Origin: Spongiivirga citrea
GTDB lineage: Bacteria; Bacteroidota; Bacteroidia; Flavobacteriales; Flavobacteriaceae
Direction: 5' to 3'
Length of the DNA stretch: 64,000 bases
Assembly (NCBI RefSeq): GCF_010671565.1
Contig: NZ_JAABOQ010000009.1
Coordinates: 1-64,000 of the forward strand
Both the position numbers and the translations under genes were made by a program. This document shows positions 1 to 8,635 of the stretch, in pieces. Positions within the stretch are counted from its first letter, which is position 1; the number at the start of each line of letters is the position of its first letter. Under the pieces are notes generated by a model. The model was given only the letters and a program-made list of their open reading frames with translations, did no database searches and was not told the DNA's origin.

Positions 1-375
1 TACTATGCGTACTTTGGTTATATAATCAAAGAACATGATGGAGCAGATTGGGAATATGAGCCTAGTGGAGTTGTGCAATACTTTGAAAGCGATGGACGAA
101 GTATCACTGATCTAACACTAAAAGTTAGAAAGCTTGATTTAGATCGTTATTATTGGGGAGGTATCACGGCTCGTTTTCTAAACGATCAAACCTTTAAGCC
201 CTTATCGATCAGTCCGATGTTTGGATTGAAGTACAACGGCATTTATGCAGCTTATGCCTACCAAGTAAACATTAATGAGATACAAGGCGATCTAGCGACC
301 TTAGCAGGGACCCATATGATCACCATTGGTATTGACTTCTCTTGTGTACGATCTAATTGTGGATGTACTAATTAA
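1..375 (+). CDS. PorP/SprF-family type IX secretion membrane protein, C-terminal part
   Basis: This is the 3' end of a gene that begins left of the window; the frame is open from base 1 and about 124 residues are visible. The segment has the C-terminal pattern of the PorP/SprF family. It starts with a beta-strand and an EPSG turn, followed by a run rich in Leu/Lys/Asp, then YYWGGITARF, a strand with Tyr-Ala-Tyr, and a closing strand with GTHMITIGIDF. The Cys-rich end SNCGCTN is a variation I associate with flavobacterial members. The family is known as outer-membrane or periplasm-facing components linked to type IX secretion and gliding, often next to large adhesin genes. The partner gene would lie outside the window. 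The family call is firm; which paralog it is cannot be told. Confidence 0.8.
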   Translation, partial: YYAYFGYIIKEHDGADWEYEPSGVVQYFESDGRSITDLTLKVRKLDLDRYYWGGITARFLNDQTFKPLSISPMFGLKYNGIYAAYAYQVNINEIQGDLATLAGTHMITIGIDFSCVRSNCGCTN

Positions 376-380
376 GTCTA

Positions 381-412
381 CAGTAAAACAGTATTCAGTT
401 GGCAGTAAAACA
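381..412. repeat. CAGT-rich short direct repeat
   Basis: The decamer CAGTAAAACA occurs at 381-390 and 403-412, with two further CAGT tetramers between them. It lies immediately behind the stop of the PorP/SprF gene. I recall CAGT-rich intergenic strings from other flavobacteria, but that is memory, not a search. No function is assigned. Confidence 0.45.
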
Positions 413-746
413 CGCTTCTTGAAACTTTGGGTCTAATACTATTTCGCGTAAAAAATATGCTTCTATGTGAAATAACACCTGTCTTTAGTTGAAAATGAGA
501 GTGTTCTATTCTCAAAAAACCATTCCCAAAAAAATCTTTCATTTTTTTAATTCTACTTATAAAAGCTAAGTTGCTGATTATCAGTATCAAAACCATTAAA
601 TTGCTGCTTCAACTAAAAACTGCAACAATTTGTTTTCTAGACAGGTAGGGTAAAATAGATTTCCATTGTTATATATATGTAGTGTCGATAGAAACCTACT
701 TAAATGTTAACAAATGTTAAATATTTATGCATTACATCGATATTAT

Positions 747-778
747 TTGTTTTTAAACGATACGATAATGTATCTTTG
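747..778 (+). promoter_or_regulatory. Bacteroidota-type promoter for the mini-ORF at 801
   Basis: A perfect TAnnTTTG element (TATCTTTG, 771-778) lies 21 bases downstream of a TTG (747-749). This matches the known -33/-7 layout of Bacteroidota housekeeping promoters. Transcription would start near 783-785, giving a leader of roughly 17 nt before the ATG at 801. Confidence 0.65.
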
Positions 779-800
779 AATTTAACTTAAACCCAACATC

Positions 801-920
801 ATGAAAGCAAATTACTCAACAACATTTACTAACAGTAACCAAGCTGGAACATCTACAGTAGGAACTGTACAATTCATTAAAAGTTTAATCGTACTTACCA
901 AAAAGGTATTTATGATCTAA
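801..920 (+). CDS. Small peptide of 39 residues, member of a mini-ORF pair
   Basis: The frame from ATG 801 to TAA 918-920 encodes 39 residues. The N-terminal half is polar, rich in Ser, Thr and Asn (KANYSTTFTNSNQ). The C-terminal 17 residues are cationic and amphipathic: VQFIKSLIVLTKKVFMI. A good promoter lies 22 bases upstream and a hairpin terminator follows at 986, so the ORF is bracketed as its own transcription unit. The peptide resembles a second ORF at 1215 in its last 17 residues. I do not recognise the family. It has no signal peptide cleavage pattern. Possible roles such as a precursor peptide, a small membrane-active peptide or a regulatory leader are guesses. Confidence 0.6.
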   Translation: MKANYSTTFTNSNQAGTSTVGTVQFIKSLIVLTKKVFMI

Positions 921-964
921 GAACCTTTTTTTGCCCCGAAGAAGATTCTTACACCTAAACTAAA

Positions 965-1017
965 TTCGCTTAAAGCGAAAAGAACAGCCACCAGAAATGT
1001 GTGGCTTTTATTTTTCT
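965..1017 (+). terminator. Hairpin plus rho-independent terminator after the first mini-ORF
   Basis: A short perfect hairpin TTCGCT-TAA-AGCGAA (965-979) is followed by a second stem AGCCAC/GTGGCT (986-991 and 1001-1006, loop of 9). The second stem is trailed by TTTTATTTTTCT. The second hairpin has the form of an intrinsic terminator. The first could be an accessory stem or a processing or protein-binding site. Confidence 0.65.
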
Positions 1018-1214
1018 AAGCTTTTTCAGTCATGAAAAAACATTACACTTTTCATTTTCCACAAATATTTAATTGGAGTTAATCGATAAAATTGACAAAA
1101 CGATTTCATTTTAACGAAAAATAGATTGTTTTCATCAAAAATTTAGCAGTTTTTAGGTTCACTTTTAAGCAGCTGCATATATTGCACATCCCTAAATCTT
1201 AAACCTAATTAACT

Positions 1215-1340
1215 ATGGAGACGACTCGTCTATCTGCTAAACGCCCTATGTGGGATTTTAAAGTAGTTACTTCCTTCAACAACACTGTTGAACTAACCAG
1301 AAGCCTACTGAAACTTTCAAAAAAAATCTTGATGTTATAA
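1215..1340 (+). CDS. Small peptide of 41 residues, related to the mini-ORF at 801
   Basis: The frame from ATG 1215 to TAA 1338-1340 encodes 41 residues. Its last 17 residues, VELTRSLLKLSKKILML, align without gaps to the end of the peptide at 801: seven identities and mostly conservative changes, with both ending at the same point. The sequence before the start (cttaaacctaattaact) also resembles that before 801 (cttaaacccaacatc). I could not find a clear TAnnTTTG upstream. The stop overlaps the 3' end of the convergent ABC transporter gene by six bases. Function is unknown; confidence that it is translated rests on the resemblance to its neighbour. Confidence 0.5.
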   Translation: METTRLSAKRPMWDFKVVTSFNNTVELTRSLLKLSKKILML

Positions 1341-3026
1341 TCCTTTAGGAATTGCACTAATTAATGCCTTGGTGTATTCAGAAGTTGGATCGCTGTAGAT
1401 CGAATCAGCGTCACCTAATTCTTCTATTTTACCCTTGTTCATTACCAATAACTGATCTGCCATATACTTTACGACAGAAAGGTCATGACTAATGAAAATG
1501 TAAGTAAATCCGAAGTTATTTTTTAGTTCGTTTAGCAAATTGAGTACCTGCGCTTGCACGGAGATATCCAATGCCGAAACTGATTCATCGCAAACAATCA
1601 GTTTTGGCTGCAGCGCTATGGTTCTCGCAATTCCCACTCGTTGGCGCTGTCCGCCAGAAAATTCATGCGGATATCGATTAAAATGCTCAGCCTCTAGTCC
1701 AACCCGCTCCAAGAGTTCAATAGTCTTTTCCTTTCGTTTTTGATCAGAATTATATAAGCCATGAACCTTCATTGGTTCCATAATAGCTTTCCCAATAGTT
1801 ATTCTTGGATTAAGCGATGCAAACGGATCTTGAAATATTATTTGAATATCTTTTCGAAGCGCACGAAGTGCCTTTCCTCTTAACTTGCTTATGTCTTCTC
1901 CTTTATAAAAAATACTGCCTGCAGTTGCTTTATCAAGCTGCAAAATTGCATTTCCTAAGGTAGATTTTCCACATCCTGATTCTCCGACCAATCCCAAGGT
2001 TTCACCTGGATAAATTTTAAAGCTTACGTCATCCACAGCTTTTACTACCTTGCTTTTTTGAAATAGCCCTGCATTACTAATGTAGTCCTTTTGCACATTA
2101 ACCACTTCTAAAATTGGCAATTGCTCGTACATTTCCTTGTGATTTTCAGCTCTATCTGCTGCAGTAATTTCTTTTGTTGAAACCACATCATTCATAACAT
2201 CCTTTATAGTAGGTAATACCTCCAAACGTTTATCTAAAGATGGTCTTGATGATAATAAGGCTTTGGTATAATCATTTTCGGGGTTCCTAAACAATTGTGC
2301 TACCTGCCCTTGTTCTACAATGTCGCCTTGATACATTACTAAAACACGATCGGCTATTTCAGATACCAGAGCCAAGTCATGAGTGATGAAAATGATGCTC
2401 ATCTTTGTCTCATTTTGCAATGCCTTAAGTAAATCTATTATTTCATTTTGAACAGTGACATCCAAGGCAGTGGTCGGCTCATCAGCTATTAAAATATCCG
2501 GTTTACATGCAATTGCCATAGCAATCATAACACGTTGTTTCTGTCCACCACTTATTTGATGCGGGTAACTATTAAATATTTCGGTTGGTCTAGGTAATTG
2601 TACTTTTTCAAAAAGAGCAAGTGTTTCTTCTTTTGCTTCTTTTTTAGTTATAGTATTATGTTGTAGCAATATTTCAACTACCTGTGTGCCGCATTTCAAA
2701 GAAGGATTTAGGGAGCTCATCGGCTCTTGAAAAATCATAGAAATCTTCTTGCCCCGTATAGACCTATAATCTTTGTCTGAAAAGTCTGATAATTTTAATG
2801 AATTATAATAGATTTTTCCAGATGAAATGCGCAGTGCATGCTTGGGTAAAAGCCCCATAATTGAGAGGCTTGTAATCGATTTTCCTGAGCCAGATTCTCC
2901 CACGATTCCCAGTATTTCATTCTCAAAAAGTTGAAATGAAATCGATTTAACAAGCTGTACATTAGGTTTTTGCGAGGTTGTAGAAATACATAATTTCTCA
3001 ACTTGCAAAATTGCGTTTTTTGGCAT
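1335..3026 (-). CDS. ABC transporter with two fused ATPase domains, oligopeptide/dipeptide type
   Basis: The 563-residue protein carries two complete nucleotide-binding domains of the Dpp/Opp/GsiA type in one chain. Domain 1 has Walker A GESGSGKS (about 43-50), signature SGGQKQR (159-165) and Walker B ILIADE (178-183). Domain 2 has GESGCGKS (348-355), SGGQRQR (457-463) and Walker B LIVCDES, where Ser replaces the usual Pro. The domain ends match the oligopeptide-ABC C-terminal pattern (YTKALISAIPKG). Such proteins power uptake, or sometimes export, of peptides or metals through separate permeases. No permease or binding protein gene lies nearby, so the partner is elsewhere and the substrate is unknown. 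I chose ATG 3026; an in-frame TTG at 3047 would add seven residues. The 3' end overlaps the mini-ORF at 1215. Confidence 0.9.
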   Translation of the reverse strand: MPKNAILQVEKLCISTTSQKPNVQLVKSISFQLFENEILGIVGESGSGKSITSLSIMGLLPKHALRISSGKIYYNSLKLSDFSDKDYRSIRGKKISMIFQEPMSSLNPSLKCGTQVVEILLQHNTITKKEAKEETLALFEKVQLPRPTEIFNSYPHQISGGQKQRVMIAMAIACKPDILIADEPTTALDVTVQNEIIDLLKALQNETKMSIIFITHDLALVSEIADRVLVMYQGDIVEQGQVAQLFRNPENDYTKALLSSRPSLDKRLEVLPTIKDVMNDVVSTKEITAADRAENHKEMYEQLPILEVVNVQKDYISNAGLFQKSKVVKAVDDVSFKIYPGETLGLVGESGCGKSTLGNAILQLDKATAGSIFYKGEDISKLRGKALRALRKDIQIIFQDPFASLNPRITIGKAIMEPMKVHGLYNSDQKRKEKTIELLERVGLEAEHFNRYPHEFSGGQRQRVGIARTIALQPKLIVCDESVSALDISVQAQVLNLLNELKNNFGFTYIFISHDLSVVKYMADQLLVMNKGKIEELGDADSIYSDPTSEYTKALISAIPKGL

Positions 3027-3190
3027 CTTCAAATATATAAAATACAATCTTGTTTAATAAAAGTATAGAGCTCTTTAAACGAAAGTTAACTGTTAATCGA
3101 AAAGGTTTTCGACTTGCTAGGATATTAACAGATTTTTAATACATTCACGGCACTTTTCACAAACCTTTTATTAAATGCTAAATAATTAAT

Positions 3191-6100
3191 ATGAAAAACA
3201 ACTATTTTAAAGTGTTTTTGTCAATGGTGTTGGTTTTTAGTGCGTATTCTTTATCCGCACAAACCAAGACACAAGTACAAAAAATTGTAAGCCAAAACAA
3301 TCAGGCAGCTTTAACACAGTTTCAAAGCGAAGTAACAAAAAGAAAAGCGGCTCAAAAAGCCGAAGCAATTAGAGTTGCAGCCCAGAAAGGATGGAAAACT
3401 TCTGAGCTTTTAAGGGATGGTCGTTTTGTAGAACTGCAACGAATAGCTAAAGATGGCTCTCCGATTTATTATACTACTTATAATGTATCGGCGGCTGCAT
3501 CTACAAGAACAAACCATATAAATGGTGGAGGTAGTTTAGGGCTAAATCTTGATGGTCAGAATATGACTGCTTATATTTGGGATGGTGGTCTTGCACGAGG
3601 CACTCACCAAGAATACGATGGCCCTGGTGGTAACAATCGTTTCTCTATTGGAGATAACTCTACTACTTTAAACTTCCATGCAGCTCACGTAACCGGAACT
3701 GTTATTGCTTCTGGTGTTGATCCAGCAGCCAAAGGGATGGCGCCACAAGCAAGTGGAATTGGTCATGACTGGAACAGTGATGTTTCTGAGGCAACAGGTC
3801 AGGCAGCAAATGGTATGCTACTTTCTAACCACTCTTACGGTTTTAGAAGTGATCTTGTTCCTGATTATTACTTTGGAGCTTATATTGAAGATTCAAGAGA
3901 TTGGGATAACCTTCAGTTTAATTCACCTATGTATTTAATGGTGGTTGCTGCTGGTAATGATGGAAACAGTAATTTTAATGGAGCACCATTAAACGGAAAT
4001 TCAGCTTATGATAAGCTTACTGGGCATTCAACTTCAAAAAACACTATGGTTGTTGCGAATGCACAAGATGCTAGTGTTGATGCGAGCGGGAATCTAATTT
4101 CAGTAACTATTAACTCTTCTAGTAGTGAAGGGCCAACTGATGATTTAAGAATTAAGCCGGACATTACAGGAAATGGAACTGGCGTTTATTCTACTTATGA
4201 AGGTAGTGATACAGAATATGCATCTATCACTGGTACTTCAATGGCATCGCCAAACGTAATGGGTTCATTACTATTATTACAACAGCACTATAATGAGTTA
4301 AATGGTAGTTTTATGCGCGCTGCTTCATTAAAAGGTTTAGCACTGCATACTGCAGACGATATTGGTCCAGCAGGACCGGATGCTGTGCATGGATGGGGTT
4401 TATTAAATGCTAAAAGAGCGGCTGAAGCTATTACTGCAAACGGTAATGGTTCAGTAATCGATCAGCGTAGCTTAAATTCAGGTGAATCTTATTCGGTTAA
4501 TGTAGATTCTGACGGTGTAAATGATCTTGTAGTTTCTATTAGCTGGACTGACAGAGCGGGTACTGTAAATACAGGAACTGCAAATGTTACTACACCAGTT
4601 CTCGTTAATGATTTAGATGTACGAGTAACTAAGAATTCAGATACTTTTAACCCATACCGCTTAACTTCTATTACTACAAATGGAACAGGAGACAACAATG
4701 TAGATCCTTATGAAAGAGTAGATATTTCAGGAGCAGTTGGCTCTTATACTGTAACAGTAACTCATAAAGGAACATTAACAGGTGGAAGCCAAGATTACAC
4801 ATTAATTGTAACTGGTGCTAGCAGCACTCCGATAGTTTGTGAAGCTACAGTTCCTGCAAATGTATCTGCTGGAAATGTTACGGCAAATGGAGCTACAATT
4901 AACTGGAACACAGTTCCAGGTGCAAGCTATGACGTTCGATACAGAGTAGTTGGAGCTTCCTCTTGGACTACAATTACTTCGAATGGTTCTTCTACTAACT
5001 TAACAGGCCTTACACAATTAACTGATTATGAGGTACAGGTTCAAAGTAAGTGTGATGATGGTGCTACTTCGGGTTATAGTGCATCAACAGCATTTAGTAC
5101 TCCAGAGTTAATTCTTAACTATTGTGCTTCGCAAGGAAACAGAGTTAATGATGAGTATATTGGCAGAGTACAATTAGGATCCATTGATAATGCTTCAGGT
5201 GGTGGTTCTGGTTATGAAGATTTCACTGCAATCTCTACTGATCTTACTAAAGGAGATTCTTATACTATAAGTGTTACACCAACATGGACAGGTACAGTTT
5301 ACCGTGAAGGATATGGAGTATGGATTGATTTCAATAAAAATGGAACTTTCGATAGTGCAGAACAGGTGTTCTCACAAGCAGCAACAAATGCTTCACCAGT
5401 AAGTGGTTCATTTACTGTTCCTGCTGGAGCAGCCGATGGAGCTGTTCGTATGCGTGTATCAATGAAATATAATGGCACACCAACTGCATGTGAAACATTC
5501 ACATACGGCCAAGTAGAAGATTATACTGTTGTATTAAGTGATGGTTCAGGACCAGGTCCCGATACTGATGCACCAACTACTCCAGGAAACTTGGCAGCTT
5601 CTAACATTACGCAAACGACTTTAGATCTTAGTTGGGTTGCTTCTTCTGATAATGTAGGTGTAACAGCTTACAATGTATACAATGGAACTACTAGTCTTGG
5701 AACCGTAACAGGAACCACCGCAAACATTACAGGCCTTACCGCTGACACACAATATACTTTTAATGTATCGGCAGTTGATGCGGCAGGAAATGAATCAAAT
5801 CTAGCTTCGGTTACGGTTACAACAGCATCAACTGCAGGTGATACTGAAGCACCAACAACTCCTGGAAATGTAACTGCATCTAATGTTGCACAAACAACAT
5901 TAGACTTGAGTTGGAATGCATCTTCAGACAATGTAGGCGTAACGGGATACAATGTATATAATGGTTCTACTAATATCGGCACCGTTACAGGAACTTCAGC
6001 TAATATAACAGGACTTACAGCGGATACAACCTATACTTTTGGAGTATCAGCGGTTGATGCTGCAGGTAACGAATCTAGTCAAGGTACAGTAACAGTAACT

Positions 6101-7174
6101 ACTGAGGCTGAGGCTGGAGATACAGAAGCTCCTTCAGTACCTACTGGATTAGCATCAAGCAACATCACACAAACAAGTGTTGATCTTTCTTGGTCAGCAT
6201 CTTCTGATAACTTTGGTGTTACAGGATACGATGTATTACAAGACGGTTCTGTAATTGCAAGCCCAACTGGAACTTCATTTTCAGTAAGCGGACTTACAGC
6301 AGATACTACTTATTCTTTTGCTGTAAGAGCAAAAGATGCAGCAGGCAATATTTCGGCTAGTAGTGCAGCATTAAGTGTGACTACTGAAGCTGCTCCTGGC
6401 GGAGGAGATCCGGTAGTAATTCACGAAGGATTCTTTGAATCTGGATGGGACGGCTGGATCGACGGAGGTACTGATGCATTTAGATATTCAGGTAGCCGCT
6501 CGTTCGAAGGAAATTATTCAATCAGACTACGCGATAACTCAGGAACAAGAAGTTCAATGACATTAAACAATGTTGATGTGTCTTCTTTTGATACTGTAGA
6601 GGTGAAATTTTATTTCTATGCTTACAGCATGGAGAATGGAGAAGATTTCTGGGTACGTTTCTACGATGGTTCGCAGTGGAATACTGTTGCTACCTACGCG
6701 AGAGGAACAAGCTTCAATAACAATACTTTCTATACGGCAACTGTAACAATTAGTGCAGCAGAGTATAATTTTGCAGCGAACTCAGGATTTAGATTTCAGT
6801 GTGATGCTTCAGCTAATGGAGACCAAGTGTATATTGATCAGGTAAGCATTACTGGGTTATCAAACGCAGTAGCTTCTACGAACTCCATTAGTGCGATTCA
6901 AACCTTCTCTACATTTAGTGAAGCAGATGTTGACGAAGGTTTTGATGGTGATTTCTTGATCTATCCAAATCCAGTAATAGGAAGTTCTTTAAATATTAGA
7001 ATGCCAGATAGCGGTGAAGCAACGTACCGAATTATGGATATTACCGGAAAGCAAATTAAGGCCGGTAAACTAATTCAAAATACCATTTCGGTAAACGAAT
7101 TAAGAGCCGGAATGTACTTAATTGAATTAAATGATGGTGAAGAAAAAATGACTCAGAAGTTTATGAGACGCTAG
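3191..7174 (+). CDS. Secreted subtilase (S8) with FN3, GEVED and type IX sorting domains
   Basis: The 1327-residue protein has a signal peptide ending near SLSAQ (residue 24). The catalytic domain shows Asp131 (AYIWDGG), His163 (HAAHVTGT), the oxyanion Asn256 (AAGNDG) and Ser350 (GTSMASP), the complete S8 triad. A beta-sandwich of the KP-43 subtilase kind follows (about 425-545). Then come one fibronectin type III domain (550-640), a GEVED domain (642-783), three more FN3 repeats (about 795-1065) and a carbohydrate-binding or MAM-like beta-sandwich (1075-1225). The C-terminus is a type A sorting domain with YPNPV and a GxYxIEL strand. The protein is therefore predicted to be exported by the type IX system and act outside the cell on proteins. 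Its last 680 or so residues closely resemble those of the metalloprotease at 25338. Confidence 0.93.
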   Translation: MKNNYFKVFLSMVLVFSAYSLSAQTKTQVQKIVSQNNQAALTQFQSEVTKRKAAQKAEAIRVAAQKGWKTSELLRDGRFVELQRIAKDGSPIYYTTYNVSAAASTRTNHINGGGSLGLNLDGQNMTAYIWDGGLARGTHQEYDGPGGNNRFSIGDNSTTLNFHAAHVTGTVIASGVDPAAKGMAPQASGIGHDWNSDVSEATGQAANGMLLSNHSYGFRSDLVPDYYFGAYIEDSRDWDNLQFNSPMYLMVVAAGNDGNSNFNGAPLNGNSAYDKLTGHSTSKNTMVVANAQDASVDASGNLISVTINSSSSEGPTDDLRIKPDITGNGTGVYSTYEGSDTEYASITGTSMASPNVMGSLLLLQQHYNELNGSFMRAASLKGLALHTADDIGPAGPDAVHGWGLLNAKRAAEAITANGNGSVIDQRSLNSGESYSVNVDSDGVNDLVVSISWTDRAGTVNTGTANVTTPVLVNDLDVRVTKNSDTFNPYRLTSITTNGTGDNNVDPYERVDISGAVGSYTVTVTHKGTLTGGSQDYTLIVTGASSTPIVCEATVPANVSAGNVTANGATINWNTVPGASYDVRYRVVGASSWTTITSNGSSTNLTGLTQLTDYEVQVQSKCDDGATSGYSASTAFSTPELILNYCASQGNRVNDEYIGRVQLGSIDNASGGGSGYEDFTAISTDLTKGDSYTISVTPTWTGTVYREGYGVWIDFNKNGTFDSAEQVFSQAATNASPVSGSFTVPAGAADGAVRMRVSMKYNGTPTACETFTYGQVEDYTVVLSDGSGPGPDTDAPTTPGNLAASNITQTTLDLSWVASSDNVGVTAYNVYNGTTSLGTVTGTTANITGLTADTQYTFNVSAVDAAGNESNLASVTVTTASTAGDTEAPTTPGNVTASNVAQTTLDLSWNASSDNVGVTGYNVYNGSTNIGTVTGTSANITGLTADTTYTFGVSAVDAAGNESSQGTVTVTTEAEAGDTEAPSVPTGLASSNITQTSVDLSWSASSDNFGVTGYDVLQDGSVIASPTGTSFSVSGLTADTTYSFAVRAKDAAGNISASSAALSVTTEAAPGGGDPVVIHEGFFESGWDGWIDGGTDAFRYSGSRSFEGNYSIRLRDNSGTRSSMTLNNVDVSSFDTVEVKFYFYAYSMENGEDFWVRFYDGSQWNTVATYARGTSFNNNTFYTATVTISAAEYNFAANSGFRFQCDASANGDQVYIDQVSITGLSNAVASTNSISAIQTFSTFSEADVDEGFDGDFLIYPNPVIGSSLNIRMPDSGEATYRIMDITGKQIKAGKLIQNTISVNELRAGMYLIELNDGEEKMTQKFMRR

Positions 7175-7196
7175 TCTATTAACTAAGTAAATTATT

Positions 7197-7234
7197 AACC
7201 CTTCATTGCTCTGGCAGTGGAGGGTTTTTATTTA
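7197..7234. terminator. Terminator between convergent protease and TPM genes
   Basis: A long stem pairs AACCCTTCAT (from 7197) with GTGGAGGGTT (to 7226) with some G-U pairs, and continues inward through TTGC/GCAG around a four-base loop. It is followed by TTTT ATTT on the plus strand. It lies right behind the subtilase and overlaps the last codon of the minus-strand TPM gene, so it may serve both. Confidence 0.75.
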
Positions 7235-8635
7235 CCAACTAACTCCAGCACCACCACCACCTGAACTACCACCACCAAAACTTGATGATGAGCTGCTAGA
7301 AGATGAGAATGATGAACCACTAGAACTAGATGAGCTAGAGCGAACTTTTTGAGGTATCGTTTGGATTTCTTCTTTGGTATAATGGCAGTTAGCGCACTCA
7401 TAGACCACCTTGCGCTTACCTGAATTACTGTAGGTGGCCGCTCGCAGCACCACAGATCGTTTTCTGCCATAGGTTTTATACCCACATTCACTGCAGTCAC
7501 TGTATTTAGAGCTTTTACCTGTGTACTCTAATACTAAAATATCGCTTTCATCTTCAGTAACCCAAACATCATAGTCGACCGCACTAATTTTTTCTTCAAC
7601 AAGTTGACCATTTTCCAGAAACTTATTTTCAGCCCATGCATTTTTTAGAAACAAAGGTTTTCCATTAAGTTTACTAAAACGTGGTGCGTTTCGATACTTT
7701 TTCAATCGTCGTTTTGTCATACGACTAAAAAAAACAAATGGCAATGGAATTAAAACTAACAAACAGCCAAATTTCAATTTCTCAAGGCGAATATACTTGT
7801 CGTAGTAGTCGTCCTTTGAACGTTCAATGTCCCAAGCAACGCCATAGTAGCCAATTGCAAAAAGCAGGCTAATTATTCCATAAATTCGAATAAAATACCA
7901 CCAAAAACCATGTTGATGTGAGTTTTGAGTATAACCAATATTATGAGTATAAATCTCATCAATAACCTCTGGATCATCTAAAAACTGATTGATTCTTGTA
8001 AGTGCTGATACAATTCCTGCACCAAACCGACCTTGTTTAAAAAATGGCACTATTTCATCAGTTCCGATTCGCAAGCAGACTACATCAGTTAAAATAGGCT
8101 CTAGTCCATAACCAACTTCAAACTCTGTACGGCGCTGATCCATTACTGTTAGTATTAACAACCCATTATCCGTTTCTTTCTGTCCAATTCCCCACTCCTC
8201 AAATAGATTGACTGCAAAACTTTTAGGCACTTCATCTCCAATACTTGGTAACATGACCACCGCAATTTGAGCGGTTGACTTTTGCTCCAATTCCCATAGC
8301 ATTTGGTTGATGATTTGTTCTTCGTTTGCAGTTATGATATCCGCTGGATCTGAGACATAGCCATTCGCTCGACCTTTTTTAGGATTGGGAGTGTTTTCGA
8401 CGGTAAATATTCCTGAGGTTTGATTATAACGAGGCGCGATAAAAACCTGGGAAGGTAAATTTTGTTGTGGTTCAGCTGGGATTGCCGTTTGCGTCGAGTC
8501 TTGATCTTCATCAATAAAGTCGACTACAGTTTCAACCGGGGAAGTTTGATTTTGAGAAACCCCTAAGGCGAAAAATGCTATAAAAAATAGGATTGAAAAG
8601 AGTGCTTGCTTGCTAGACTTTTTTAATTTCATCAT
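7232..8635 (-). CDS. TPM-domain (YgcG-like) membrane protein
   Basis: The 467-residue protein has an N-terminal signal or anchor (SILFFIAFFALGVSQ), a linker, and then a TPM domain around residues 90-225. Markers of that domain are YVSDPADII, WELEQKSTAQIAVVML, GIGQKETDNGLLIL and EVGYGLEPIL. One or two membrane segments follow near residues 245-310. The tail contains two CxxC pairs (CSECGYKT and CANCHY, a possible zinc ribbon) and ends in a long Ser run and Gly-rich stretch closing with GVSW, the usual YgcG ending. TPM proteins act in the envelope; plant TPM proteins are linked to photosystem repair, but the bacterial role is poorly known. The start is ATG 8635 or 8632, overlapping the exonuclease gene by about 23 bases, which suggests coupled translation. 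Confidence 0.85.
   Translation of the reverse strand: MMKLKKSSKQALFSILFFIAFFALGVSQNQTSPVETVVDFIDEDQDSTQTAIPAEPQQNLPSQVFIAPRYNQTSGIFTVENTPNPKKGRANGYVSDPADIITANEEQIINQMLWELEQKSTAQIAVVMLPSIGDEVPKSFAVNLFEEWGIGQKETDNGLLILTVMDQRRTEFEVGYGLEPILTDVVCLRIGTDEIVPFFKQGRFGAGIVSALTRINQFLDDPEVIDEIYTHNIGYTQNSHQHGFWWYFIRIYGIISLLFAIGYYGVAWDIERSKDDYYDKYIRLEKLKFGCLLVLIPLPFVFFSRMTKRRLKKYRNAPRFSKLNGKPLFLKNAWAENKFLENGQLVEEKISAVDYDVWVTEDESDILVLEYTGKSSKYSDCSECGYKTYGRKRSVVLRAATYSNSGKRKVVYECANCHYTKEEIQTIPQKVRSSSSSSSGSSFSSSSSSSSSFGGGSSGGGGAGVSW

Larger units (their letters stand above)
376..800. other. Intergenic region upstream of the mini-ORFs
   Basis: About 425 bases without a convincing gene. The first part, 381-412, contains CAGT four times at 7-8 base spacing, including the 10-mer CAGTAAAACA twice. 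Near 702-721 the 10-mer AAATGTTAAC is followed at once by the near copy AAATGTTAAA. The right end holds a promoter for the mini-ORF at 801. A 72-codon open frame on the minus strand (378-596) has no family resemblance, and I treat it as chance. Confidence 0.6.

Noticed and set aside
378-596. 72-codon open frame on the minus strand behind the PorP/SprF gene
   Set aside because: No family resemblance, low-complexity composition, no promoter or conserved start; probably chance in AT-rich DNA.
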